NCBI RefSeq assembly: GCF_009604425.1 | Contig: NZ_WEGI01000005.1 | Coordinates: forward strand, 372,001 to 436,000 | Reading direction: 5' to 3' | Length of the DNA stretch: 64,000 bases | Source: Nocardia aurantia | GTDB lineage: Bacteria; Actinomycetota; Actinomycetes; Mycobacteriales; Mycobacteriaceae | Part shown: positions 17,363-25,589 of the stretch, piece after piece | Layout of the letters: each line of letters begins with the position of its first letter | How positions within the stretch are numbered: the stretch's first letter is position 1 | The notes under the pieces: generated by a model | Told to the model about the DNA's origin: nothing | Seen by the model: only the letters and a program-made list of their open reading frames with translations | The model's database searches: none | Made by a program: the position numbers and the translations under genes

Positions 17363-19762
17363 TCAGATCATCTTGCGATCGGTGAGCCAGCGCATGATCG
17401 GCCAGCCACAGAAGACCGGTAGCCAGCAGGTCAGCACCCGGTAGAGCAGCACCGACGGCACGCCGATCGCCGCCGGTACCCCGAAGGCGGCCAGGCCGCC
17501 GATCAGCGCCGCCTCCACCGCGCCGACGCCGCCGGGGGTGGGCGCTGCCGAGGCCAGGGTGCCGCCGATCATCGTCACCACGGTCACCGTCACGAAGGTG
17601 GCGGTGCCGCCGAACGCCTCGATCGCGGCCCACAACGCCCCCGCCGCGCCCAAAGTGGTTGCGGCGCAACCGCCTACGATCATCACCAGCCGCTTCGGCT
17701 GGGTCGCCAGCATGCGCAACTCGCTGACCACCTCCGCCAGTTGCGGCCGCACCTCGGTGCGCAGCCAGCGCCGCACCGTCGGGACCAGCGTCGCCACTCC
17801 CGCCACGCCCAGCAGCGCACCGGCCGCGAAGTACAGGACCGTCGCACTCGGCACGAAATGGGCAAGATTCGCCGACACCCCGGCCGCGATGCTGAACACG
17901 ATCAGCAGCACCACGTGCGTGACCACCTGCACGCTCTGCTGCAGGGCCACCGCGGCGGTCGCCTTCACCGCCCCCAGTCCGCTGCGTTGCAGGAATCGCA
18001 CGCTGAGCGCGAGCCCGCCCACTCCGGCCGGGGTGGTGGTGGCCGCGAACGTGTTGGCCACCTGCATCAGCAGCAGATTGCGGAAATTCACCGACTCCCC
18101 GGCACACCCCCACAGCGCCATCGCCGCGCCCACGTACGTGAGCGCCGAGATCGTCAGCCCGAGTAGCCCCCACCACCAGTTGGCGTTGCCCAGCTCGGTG
18201 AAGAACGTCGGCACCTGGCTGATGAACGGGTAGGCGACGTAGACCAGGGCGAACAGCAGTACCAGCTGGATGATCTGGTTGCGGGAGTAGCGGGTGATCT
18301 GCGCGGCCTCGATGCGGTCCTCGCCGGTCTGCTCCTGCACCTGCGCGCGAACCGCCTTCATCACCGCCCCGGAATCCGGGACCGAGGCGCGCACATGGCG
18401 GGGGATCGCGGATTTCGTCAGCCGCCGCGACGCGTCGAGCACCACCTCGTCGCCGAACACCCGCCGCGCGGTGCGCACGGCCGGTTCGGCGCCGAACAGC
18501 CCGGCGGTCGACAACAGCAATTGCGCCACGTCCGAACGGAACCGGACCGGATAGGCGCCGAACTCCGCGAGCATGAACCCGCCGAACAACACCCGGCCGT
18601 CGGTGACCCGGATCTCGTCGGTGCGCAGATCGCCGTGCGAGATCTGGGCCCGATGCAACTCTTGCAACGCGCGCCAGACCATCGTGAGCAGCCCCTGCTC
18701 ACCGGGCACGGTCCGGTCGCTCGCGGCCGACAGGACCGGGCCCTGTGGCACGGTGTGCGCGTACAGGGTCCAGCCGCGGCCGAGCGCGGCGACCGTGAGC
18801 GGCTTGCCGGCCGCCAGTCCGAGATCGCCGATCGCGATGCCCATCAGCGCGCGATGCTCCACCGCGCGGCGCAGTGAGGCGAAGGCCGGCGTGCGCTCCC
18901 CGGCCCGGAAGGTCAGATAGCGCCGGACCTGGCGCAACATGCCGTAGCTGCGCTGGTTCTGCCCGTACATCTCGACGATCAGCCGCTGCCGGGGACCGGT
19001 CTCGGCGGCCAGTTGCAGCGGTCCGGGCCCGGCCGGCCGCAGCACCGTGAACGCCGTGACGGTGTAGCCGCGGTCGGCCAGCACCCGCACCGCGGCCTCC
19101 AACGGCACCTCCAGCGCCGGGGTGCCGACCAGCAGCACGATCACCGCACCCACGAACCAGCCGACCGCCAGCCCGAAGATCGCCCGTGACGGCACCACGA
19201 GGCTGACGAACAGATGCAGCGGCACGAACGCCAGCAGCAGCGCCCACCACCCTCGCCGCCATTTCGGCGGCAGCCACGGGCTGGCGACGGTCAGCACCGC
19301 CGCCAGCATCGCGATCCAGCGCGGATCGTCGAGGAATTGGGCCAGGAAGGTGTCCAGCTGTTTCGGGCCGATCCAGTGCCACTGCGGCCAGGACAGCCCG
19401 CCGGTGCCGGTCAGCGACAACAACACGATCGCGATCTGCCCGGCCGCGACGTAGCCGACCAGCAGTTTCCACTGCCGCCGCAACACCAGCCGCAGCAGGA
19501 TCGCGAACGGCAGCGCGCAGATCGCGACGCTGTACAGCACATAGACCAGGTTCGATTTGTCCGGTGGCAGGACGCCCAGGATGTCCGACAGCGACCGTTC
19601 CAGCGCCTCCCAGCGGGACCGGGTGATCAGCGAGCCGATGACGACCAGCACCACCAGCAGCGCCGACAACACCACGCGGATGATGTCGCTGGTGCGCCGG
19701 ATCCGCGGCTGCAGCAGGCTGCCGGAGACGGGTATTTCCCGCCCGTCGACTCGCATATCCAA
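17363..19762 (-). CDS. Flippase-like (LPG synthase TM/UPF0104) membrane protein with kinase-like insert
   Basis: A 799-residue protein in three parts. Residues ~30-215 hold about six hydrophobic helices. Residues ~220-480 are soluble and contain SHGDLRTDEI (376-384), resembling the catalytic-loop HGDL of kinase and aminoglycoside-phosphotransferase folds, but the metal-binding Asp expected in the following FGGF segment is missing. Residues ~495-799 form a second block of about eight helices with the Gly/Pro-rich TPAGVGG and TPGGVGAVEA motifs typical of lysylphosphatidylglycerol-synthase TM/flippase-like (TIGR00374) proteins. A lipid-flipping or lipid-handling role with a regulatory or sensing insert is inferred. 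There is no MprF-type aminoacyl-transferase domain. Confidence 0.8.
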   Translation of the reverse strand: MDMRVDGREIPVSGSLLQPRIRRTSDIIRVVLSALLVVLVVIGSLITRSRWEALERSLSDILGVLPPDKSNLVYVLYSVAICALPFAILLRLVLRRQWKLLVGYVAAGQIAIVLLSLTGTGGLSWPQWHWIGPKQLDTFLAQFLDDPRWIAMLAAVLTVASPWLPPKWRRGWWALLLAFVPLHLFVSLVVPSRAIFGLAVGWFVGAVIVLLVGTPALEVPLEAAVRVLADRGYTVTAFTVLRPAGPGPLQLAAETGPRQRLIVEMYGQNQRSYGMLRQVRRYLTFRAGERTPAFASLRRAVEHRALMGIAIGDLGLAAGKPLTVAALGRGWTLYAHTVPQGPVLSAASDRTVPGEQGLLTMVWRALQELHRAQISHGDLRTDEIRVTDGRVLFGGFMLAEFGAYPVRFRSDVAQLLLSTAGLFGAEPAVRTARRVFGDEVVLDASRRLTKSAIPRHVRASVPDSGAVMKAVRAQVQEQTGEDRIEAAQITRYSRNQIIQLVLLFALVYVAYPFISQVPTFFTELGNANWWWGLLGLTISALTYVGAAMALWGCAGESVNFRNLLLMQVANTFAATTTPAGVGGLALSVRFLQRSGLGAVKATAAVALQQSVQVVTHVVLLIVFSIAAGVSANLAHFVPSATVLYFAAGALLGVAGVATLVPTVRRWLRTEVRPQLAEVVSELRMLATQPKRLVMIVGGCAATTLGAAGALWAAIEAFGGTATFVTVTVVTMIGGTLASAAPTPGGVGAVEAALIGGLAAFGVPAAIGVPSVLLYRVLTCWLPVFCGWPIMRWLTDRKMI

Positions 19763-19987
19763 TCGGATCTTTCGGATCGAGGGAGCGGCGTCGGTCCCAG
19801 GGTCGGCTCGGTGGTGAGTATGCAGCAGGCGCCGGGGCCCGCCGACGGCAACACGCCGCTGCCGTTGCCCGGTCGCGGCGGAACCACGAACCGGTTCTTG
19901 TGATCATATTTCGCGGCTTCGAGCCCAGAACGCGGCCGGTCGGGAAAACTCGGCGCGAGAATTCGGAACCCGTGTCACGATCACAGC

Positions 19988-20614
19988 GTGACCCGAGATG
20001 TCCGAATCTGTTTCGTGGGGGATTCCCTGGTAGCCGGTCTGGGGGACAAGCAGTGCCTGGGCTGGGCTGGCCGGTTGGCGGTGCGGGCGATCGGGGCCGG
20101 GCAGCCCCTGAGCTACTACAACCTCGGTGTGCGCCGGCAGACCTCCGCGGATATCGCCGCACGCTGGGAAAACGAATGCGCGCAACGGTTGCCGGACGGC
20201 GTCGACGCCCGTGTGGTGTTCTGTTTCGGCGTCAACGACGCGATGGCCGAGAACGGCCGGGTACGGGTGGAACCCGAGCAGTCGGCGGAACACCTCGGCG
20301 AGATCCTGCGCCGCGCCCGGGCACGGGAGTGGCCCACGCTGGTGATCGCGCCTCCGCCGAACGCCGATGCCGAGCACACCGACCGGGTCGAGAAGCTGGG
20401 CGAGATCCTCGGCGAGGTGTGCGACCGCGCCGACGTGCCCTACATCCGGGTCTTCGAGCCGTTGCGGCACAGCACCACCTGGATGCGGGAGGTCACCGCG
20501 GGCGACGGATACCATCCCAGCGCCACCGGTTACGAGGACTTCGCCGCGCTGATCGTGCCGCACTGGTTGCTGTGGCTGGCCGAACCCGGACCGCGGTTGC
20601 CGATCGTTCGCTGA
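19988..20614 (+). CDS. GDSL-type SGNH esterase/lipase
   Basis: A 208-residue SGNH hydrolase. Block I is FVGDSLVAG with the nucleophilic Ser near residue 13, block II is the conserved Gly in YNLGVRR, block III is FGVNDA with the Asn, and block V is DGYHPSATGY with the Asp-His pair. No signal peptide or membrane segment is visible, so it is probably cytoplasmic. It starts with GTG at 19988 and is divergent from the flippase-like gene over 225 bp. Its stop codon lies inside the first copy of a tandem 21-bp duplication. Substrate unknown; family members cleave short esters or lysophospholipids. Confidence 0.85.
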   Translation: MTRDVRICFVGDSLVAGLGDKQCLGWAGRLAVRAIGAGQPLSYYNLGVRRQTSADIAARWENECAQRLPDGVDARVVFCFGVNDAMAENGRVRVEPEQSAEHLGEILRRARAREWPTLVIAPPPNADAEHTDRVEKLGEILGEVCDRADVPYIRVFEPLRHSTTWMREVTAGDGYHPSATGYEDFAALIVPHWLLWLAEPGPRLPIVR

Positions 20615-20647
20615 ATCTCCTCGATACTTCGCTGAATCTCCTCGATA
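20607..20647 (+). repeat. Tandem 20-bp duplication spanning the GDSL gene stop codon
   Basis: The 20-mer TTCGCTGAATCTCCTCGATA occurs at 20607-20626 and again at 20628-20647, giving a 21-bp period. The first copy contains the TGA stop (20612-20614), so the second lies wholly in the spacer before the next gene. Confidence 0.9.
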
Positions 20648-20685
20648 GGCTGAGCACGCGCCGCGGTGGCCGACCGGGAGGTGTC

Positions 20686-21243
20686 ATGACGTTCAAGCTC
20701 ACCTCGCAGCATCCACACGCGATTCTGTCGCGCCGGCTGTTCCTGGCCGTGGTGACCGGCAGTTTCGTCTTCCTGGTGCCGTGGGTCGGCTACCTGTCCT
20801 TCAGCCTCCCCGCCCATCACGAGGTGCGGCAGTGGGATATCGCCTGGGTCGGCTTCGACTGCATCCTGGTCGCGGCGGTCGGGGTGACCGCGCTGTTCGC
20901 CTGGCTGCGCCGGCAGATCTTCATCCCGTGGGCGATCATCACCGCGACACTGCTGGTCTGCGACGCTTGGTTCGACGTCGTGCTCGACTGGAACAGCTCC
21001 GACCTGTTGCTGTCGGTCCTGACCGCGGTCTTCGGCGAGCTGCCGCTGGCCGCGCTGCTGTACTACACCGCGCGGCGGCTGGTGCGGCTGTCGATGCAGA
21101 TGGCGTGGGTGCTGACCGGGCACACCGAACCCCCGCCGCCGGTCACGCAATTCCGCATGATCGACGACGACAGCTGGTCGGCGCCGCCGGGGACCGGTTC
21201 GGGTGTGCCGCCGGGGTCCGGTTCGCAGCCGCCCGGTCTTTGA
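20686..21243 (+). CDS. Four-helix membrane protein, unknown function
   Basis: A 185-residue protein with four hydrophobic segments at roughly residues 20-40, 52-72, 78-96 and 107-127. A soluble Pro/Gly-rich tail (GTGSGVPPGSGSQPPGL) follows. A short basic N-terminus before the first helix suggests the N-terminus is cytoplasmic. The pattern resembles small integral membrane proteins common in Nocardia and Rhodococcus, but I recognise no named family. The ATG at 20686 follows CGGGAGG by about 5 bp, a good ribosome site. It is 71 bp downstream of the GDSL gene on the same strand. Confidence 0.7.
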   Translation: MTFKLTSQHPHAILSRRLFLAVVTGSFVFLVPWVGYLSFSLPAHHEVRQWDIAWVGFDCILVAAVGVTALFAWLRRQIFIPWAIITATLLVCDAWFDVVLDWNSSDLLLSVLTAVFGELPLAALLYYTARRLVRLSMQMAWVLTGHTEPPPPVTQFRMIDDDSWSAPPGTGSGVPPGSGSQPPGL

Positions 21244-21325
21244 TCCGGGGGTGGGCCTGCCGCCGGTCCGGGCGTCTGCATGTGCCCGCCGTCCGGTCCG
21301 GGGGGTTGCCCTCAGAATCCGGATC

Positions 21326-21331
21326 TAGCAT
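21326..21331 (+). promoter_or_regulatory. Candidate -10 element for a leaderless methyltransferase transcript
   Basis: TAGCAT ends 6 bp before the GTG start at 21338, so transcription would begin on or next to the start codon. No Shine-Dalgarno is visible there. Leaderless mRNAs are frequent in actinobacteria (established knowledge). Confidence 0.4.
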
Positions 21332-21337
21332 GTCCGG

Positions 21338-22156
21338 GTGCGGGATTCCGAGCGTTCCACCGAGAGCACGTCCGATGAGCAGGCGGAATTGCTGGCCCGG
21401 CGGGCCGGTTCGTTCGGCGCCGCGGCGGCCGCCTACGCCGAACACCGGCCCGACTATCCCGCCGACGCGATCCGCTGGGCGCTGCGGCCGCTGGGTGGGA
21501 TCGGTCATCCGGAGGTGCTCGACCTGGGTGCGGGGACGGGCAAACTGACCGAGGGTCTGCTCGCGCTGGAAGCTCGGGTGGTCGCGGTGGAACCCGACGA
21601 GGGGATGCGCGCCGAATTCGCCCGCCGCTTCCGTGAGACCCCGATCTTCCCCGGCACAGCGGAATCTGTTCCGCTGCCGGACAATTCGGTGCACGCGGTG
21701 GTGGCCGGGCAGGCCTTTCACTGGTTCGATCCAGTCCGGGCCTTTCCCGAGATCGCCCGGGTGCTGCGGCCCGGCGGAGTCTTCGCCGCCTTCTGGAACA
21801 CCCCCGACGACAGTGTCACCTGGGTGCGCGAACTCGGCCGGATCTCCCGGTCGAACGTGTCGCTGCCCGCGATGACCCCCGACACGCTGCCCGCGCACCC
21901 GCTGTTCGAGCGCTTCGAGCGCACCGAATTCCCCCACGTCCAGCGCCGCACCGTGGAATCCCTGGTGGCCACCATCGGCACCCACTCCCACACGCTGGTG
22001 ATCGACGCCGGCGAGCGCACCGAGCTGCTCGCCCGGATCACCGAGTTCCTGCGGCTCCGTCCCGAAACCGCGGCCGGCGACTTCGATGTCCCGCTGCGCA
22101 CCCGGGTGATCCGCGCCGTCGGCGCTCGACCTCGATCCTCCGCGTCACAGAGCTGA
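21338..22156 (+). CDS. Class I SAM-dependent methyltransferase
   Basis: A 272-residue Rossmann-fold methyltransferase. Motif I is VLDLGAGTGKLT, the acidic loop VVAVEPDEGM follows the second strand, and motif II/III includes GTAESVPLPDNSVHAVVAGQAFHWFD and VLRPGGVF. This Methyltransf_11-type protein with an AFHWFD segment matches a common actinobacterial family of unknown substrate. The start is GTG 21338, preceded by a -10-like TAGCAT rather than a ribosome site. It is convergent with the phytoene-dehydrogenase-like gene. Confidence 0.82.
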   Translation: MRDSERSTESTSDEQAELLARRAGSFGAAAAAYAEHRPDYPADAIRWALRPLGGIGHPEVLDLGAGTGKLTEGLLALEARVVAVEPDEGMRAEFARRFRETPIFPGTAESVPLPDNSVHAVVAGQAFHWFDPVRAFPEIARVLRPGGVFAAFWNTPDDSVTWVRELGRISRSNVSLPAMTPDTLPAHPLFERFERTEFPHVQRRTVESLVATIGTHSHTLVIDAGERTELLARITEFLRLRPETAAGDFDVPLRTRVIRAVGARPRSSASQS

Positions 22157-22184
22157 CCCGCACCGCGCATGCGGTTCCGTTCGT

Positions 22185-22208
22185 CGCCTGCCCCCGACTG
22201 GGGCGGCG
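22185..22208. terminator. Hairpin between convergent methyltransferase and oxidoreductase genes
   Basis: CGCC plus CCCC pair with GGGG plus GGCG around a short loop, with a small bulge. A second 6-bp stem GCGGCC/GGCCGC lies at 22213-22231 next to the opposite stop. They probably act together as a bidirectional terminator. Confidence 0.45.
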
Positions 22209-22232
22209 TTCCGCGGCCGACCGGTGGCCGCG

Positions 22233-23768
22233 TCAACGCGATTCCAGCACCGCCATGGCCGCGTTGTGGCCGCCCACGCCGCTGACCCCGCCGCCGCGGA
22301 CGGTGCCCGCGCCGCACAGGAATACGGTCGGGTGGCCGGTGCTCACGCCCCAGCGCGCGGCCGGTTCCGGATCGTCGTCGAGGCGGTAGGGGAAGGACAG
22401 GTCCCCGTGGAAGATGTGACCACCGGGGAGGCCGATCTCCTGTTCCAGCTCCGGTGGGGTCACCGCCTCGAGGCAGGGGCGGCCGTCGGCGTCGGTGGCG
22501 AGGCAGTCGCGGATCGGCTCGGCCAGCACGGAATCCAGGGCGGCCAGGGTCGAATCCAGCAGGGCGGCTTTGGTTCCCGCCGGATCGCCCTCGAACAGGC
22601 TTGCCGGCGTGTGCAATCCGAACAGGGTCAGGGTGTGCAGCCCTGCCGCTGCCGGTTCCGGGCCGAGGATCGACGGGTCGGTGAGGGTGTGGCAGTAGAT
22701 CTCGGACGGCGGCGTGGTCGGCAGCCGACCGGCCGCGGCCTCCCGATAGGCCCGCTCCAATTCGCCGTAGCCCTCGGCGATGTGGAAGGTGCCGGCGAAG
22801 GCGTCACGGGGATCGACGCTGTCCCGCAGACGCGGTAGCCGGCGCAGCAGCATGTTCACCTTCAGTTGCGCGCCTTCGGGTTTCGGCGGTGCCGGGTTGC
22901 CGAGCAGCTGGGCCAGCCGGTACGGCGCCGCGTTCACCAGGACGTGCCGGGCGGCGACCGTACCGCCGGTGAACCCGACCTCGGCGGTGCGCGCGCCGGC
23001 GTGGACGGCCTCGACGGTCCGGCCGGTGATCAGTTCGGCGCCGGCGGCGCGGGCCGCGTCGGCCAAGGCGTCGGTGAGCGCGCCCATGCCACCGATCGGC
23101 ACGTCCCAGTCGCCGGTGCCGCCGCCGATGACGTGGTAGAGGAAGCAGCGGTTCTGCCGGAGCGCGGGATCGTGGGCGTGGGTGAAGGTGCCGATCAGCG
23201 CGTCGGTGAGCACCACCCCGCGCACGGTGTCGTCCGCGAACTCGGCCTCCACGGCCGCCCCCAGCGGCTGTTCGAACACCGCCGCCCAGACGGCCGGATC
23301 GTCCACCAGTCGCTCGAGTTCCGCCCGGGACGGCAACGGCCGCAACAAAGTTGGGAACACCCGCTGCGCCAGTCGGCCGGTACGGCGGTAGAACCGTTGC
23401 CAGGCTTCGTATTCCGCGTCCGAACCGGTGAGGGTCCGGAAGCTGTCGCGGGTACGGCCCGCGTCGCCGGTGTCCACCAGCAGACCGCCCGCGCCGACCG
23501 GGGTGTACGACGAGATCCGCCGCCGCCGGGTGGCGAATCGCAGGCCCAGATCCCGCACGATCTGCTGCGGCAGCAGGCTGACCAGGTACGAGTAGCGCGA
23601 CAGCCGGGCGTCCACGCCGTGGAAGATCCGTTCGGACACGGCCGCGCCCCCGAGCCGCGGGTTCTGCTCGACGACCAGCACCGACAGACCGGCCCGGCCG
23701 AGATAGGCCGCCGCGACCAGGCCGTTGTGGCCGCCGCCGACGATCACCACGTCGTAGGAGGTACGCAT
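22233..23768 (-). CDS. Phytoene dehydrogenase-like FAD/NAD(P)-dependent oxidoreductase
   Basis: A 511-residue flavin amine-oxidase/CrtI-superfamily protein. The N-terminal dinucleotide-binding motif is VVIVGGGHNGLVAAAYLGRAG, followed by the Glu-Gln ribose-binding end VVEQNPRLGGAA. The C-terminal FAD motif is FLCGAGTVRGGGVSGVGGHNAA. GGGHNGL is characteristic of the NAD(P)/FAD family related to carotenoid desaturases and human PYROXD2. No other carotenoid genes are nearby, so a pigment role is not supported. It is followed on the same strand by nothing closely coupled and preceded by a methyltransferase gene 94 bp upstream. Substrate unknown. Confidence 0.85.
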   Translation of the reverse strand: MRTSYDVVIVGGGHNGLVAAAYLGRAGLSVLVVEQNPRLGGAAVSERIFHGVDARLSRYSYLVSLLPQQIVRDLGLRFATRRRRISSYTPVGAGGLLVDTGDAGRTRDSFRTLTGSDAEYEAWQRFYRRTGRLAQRVFPTLLRPLPSRAELERLVDDPAVWAAVFEQPLGAAVEAEFADDTVRGVVLTDALIGTFTHAHDPALRQNRCFLYHVIGGGTGDWDVPIGGMGALTDALADAARAAGAELITGRTVEAVHAGARTAEVGFTGGTVAARHVLVNAAPYRLAQLLGNPAPPKPEGAQLKVNMLLRRLPRLRDSVDPRDAFAGTFHIAEGYGELERAYREAAAGRLPTTPPSEIYCHTLTDPSILGPEPAAAGLHTLTLFGLHTPASLFEGDPAGTKAALLDSTLAALDSVLAEPIRDCLATDADGRPCLEAVTPPELEQEIGLPGGHIFHGDLSFPYRLDDDPEPAARWGVSTGHPTVFLCGAGTVRGGGVSGVGGHNAAMAVLESR

Positions 23769-23862
23769 CTGCCCTGGATATCACGGCGTCCGGAGGCGCC
23801 TGCGCTCATCGCCGGGAGTGTCGGCGCGAACCGGGAGCGGGAGTGCACCCGCCTGTTCTCGA

Positions 23863-24492
23863 TCAGTTCTTCCGGACCTGCAGGTAGGCCTGCGGACACC
23901 TTTCCGGCTCCACCGGTTCCCGGCTCAGCCGGGCCTCGACGTCGAATCCGTACGGCCGCAGCATCTCCTCGATCCGGCTCGTCGCCCAGCGGAACGCGGG
24001 CGCCACCCGATGGTCGTAGGGCTGGACGTCGTGCGGTGCGTCGGCGGCGAGGAAGCCCAGCAGCAGTGGGCCGCCCGGTCGCAGCACCCGGCCGAATTCG
24101 GCGAACACCTCCGGCAACAACTGCGGCGGAGTGTGAATGATGCTGTACCAGGCCACGATTCCGCCGATCGAGGAGTCCGCCGCGTCGAGCTGCTGCATCG
24201 GGCCCAGCTCGAACCGCAACTGTGGATGTGCGGCGCGGGCCAGCCGGATCATCTCCGGGGAGATGTCGACACCGAAGGCGTCCAGGCCCAGCGCGCGCAG
24301 ATGCCCCGTGATCCGGCCGGGCCCGCACCCGAGATCGGCCACCGGCCCGTCGCCTGCCGATTCCGCGAACGCGGCGAACATCGCCCGGTCGAACGGTTTG
24401 GTGTCCAGCTCCGTCGCGAACAGGCCGGCGTAGAGTTCGGCGACCTCGTCGTATGCCTGCTGGGTGGGCAGCAGTGCGCTCGAATCCATCAT
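23863..24492 (-). CDS. Class I SAM-dependent methyltransferase
   Basis: A 209-residue methyltransferase with motif I VADLGCGPGRITGHL, the acidic SAM-binding end AFGVDISPEMI, IVAWYSIIHTPP and FGRVLRPGGPLLL. It starts with MMDSSALLPTQQAYDEVAELYAGLF, typical of a small Methyltransf_25-type family in actinobacteria. It lies 94 bp upstream of the oxidoreductase on the same strand, so the two might share a transcript, and is divergent from the Nudix gene across 96 bp. Substrate unknown; it is not closely similar to the methyltransferase at 21338. Confidence 0.82.
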   Translation of the reverse strand: MMDSSALLPTQQAYDEVAELYAGLFATELDTKPFDRAMFAAFAESAGDGPVADLGCGPGRITGHLRALGLDAFGVDISPEMIRLARAAHPQLRFELGPMQQLDAADSSIGGIVAWYSIIHTPPQLLPEVFAEFGRVLRPGGPLLLGFLAADAPHDVQPYDHRVAPAFRWATSRIEEMLRPYGFDVEARLSREPVEPERCPQAYLQVRKN

Positions 24493-24588
24493 CGTCGAGC
24501 AGTGTATGCACGCACCCCGACACCGATGAGCCGGATCGCGCCCGGCCTATGCTGGGACGGGCAACTCGACGATCACTGAGGAGGCGCG

Positions 24589-25119
24589 GTGGAGCAACTG
24601 GATTCCCGGCACATCTATCGCAATCCCTGGATCGAGGTCCGCGAGGACAGCATCCGCCGATCCGACGGCAGCACCGGCATCTACGGGGTGGTCCGGCGCG
24701 CCGACTTCGCCCTGGTGGTGCCGCTGGAGGGCGGGCGGCTGCATCTGGTCGAGCAGTACCGCTATCCGGTCCGGCAGCGCTGCTGGGAATTTCCGGCCGG
24801 TACCCTGCCCGGCCACGAGAACGGCGATCCGATCGAACTGGCCCGCCGCGAACTGCGCGAGGAGACCGGTCTGCGCGCCGGCACACTCACCTACCTGGGC
24901 CGCCTCGATGCCGCACCGGCCACGCTGGATCAGCGCGGCAGCGTCTATCTGGCCACCGATCTGACCGCCGGTGAACCCGAACGGGAGCCGGAGGAACAGG
25001 ACATGCGGGCCGCCTGGTTCGAGCGGTCCGAGGTCGAGACGATGATCCGCGACGGGGTGATCACCGACGCGCACACGGTGGCCGCCTACACGCTGCTGTT
25101 GCTGTCGGAACGTAACTAG
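24589..25119 (+). CDS. Nudix hydrolase (ADP-ribose pyrophosphatase-like)
   Basis: A 176-residue Nudix protein hydrolysing a nucleoside diphosphate linked to another moiety. The Nudix box ends RRELREETGL and is preceded by PAGTLPGHENGDPIEL. The spacing between the box Glu and the REL segment is two residues longer than the canonical seven. The preceding VEQYRYPV and WEFPAGTL segments are typical of the ADP-ribose/sugar-nucleotide subgroup. GTG 24589 has a strong GAGGAGG site 5 bp upstream. It is divergent from the methyltransferase gene and followed 63 bp later by the ANTAR gene. Confidence 0.88.
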   Translation: MEQLDSRHIYRNPWIEVREDSIRRSDGSTGIYGVVRRADFALVVPLEGGRLHLVEQYRYPVRQRCWEFPAGTLPGHENGDPIELARRELREETGLRAGTLTYLGRLDAAPATLDQRGSVYLATDLTAGEPEREPEEQDMRAAWFERSEVETMIRDGVITDAHTVAAYTLLLLSERN

Positions 25120-25182
25120 TTGACTTCCGGACCGGCTGGCACGCAATATGTTTCGGGCCAGCCCCGTCCAGGAGAAAATTCG

Positions 25183-25449
25183 ATGAGCACCCTGTCCTCC
25201 AACGCTCGCATGCTCGACACCGCCAAAGGCGTTCTGGTGGCCCTGCACCGGTGCAGCGTCTCCGCCGCCTTCGACGAGATTCTGCGCGTCGCCAACCGGC
25301 ATTCCGTTCCCGCGCTCGCGCTGGCCGGGGCACTGGTCGCACTCGCCGACGGAACATCCACCACCACAACCGATCCCGCGGCGCTGGCCGCGCACCTGGA
25401 ATGGGGACATCTCTTGGCCCCCGTACCCACCCTCACCAGCGCCGTCTGA
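25183..25449 (+). CDS. Single-domain ANTAR protein
   Basis: An 88-residue protein almost wholly made of an ANTAR RNA-binding domain. It contains the signature ARMLDTAKGVLVALHRC followed by SAAFDEILRVANRH and a third helix ALALAGALVALAD. ANTAR domains bind paired hexaloop stem-loops to prevent premature transcription termination (family knowledge). They usually sit behind a GAF or receiver domain; none is present here. ATG 25183 is preceded by AGGAG at 8 bp; an upstream ATG would add 21 residues without a ribosome site. The partner sensor and RNA target are unknown and not visible next to it. Confidence 0.8.
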   Translation: MSTLSSNARMLDTAKGVLVALHRCSVSAAFDEILRVANRHSVPALALAGALVALADGTSTTTTDPAALAAHLEWGHLLAPVPTLTSAV

Positions 25450-25589
25450 TCCGGCTCGCACCGAGCCACCGGCCCGGGTGATACGGGCCGGGCGGCCGAG
25501 TGCGCTCCGCGGCCGGTAACTCGCGCCGCACGGTTCCGTCGGCGTGGTCCTGGGCTCCGCCGACTCGGTCGGCACGAACTCCGGCGAAC

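Noticed and set aside
22233..23768. Carotenoid desaturase (crtI)
   Set aside because: The GGGHNGL oxidoreductase family is broader than CrtI and no crtB, crtE or lycopene cyclase genes are nearby.
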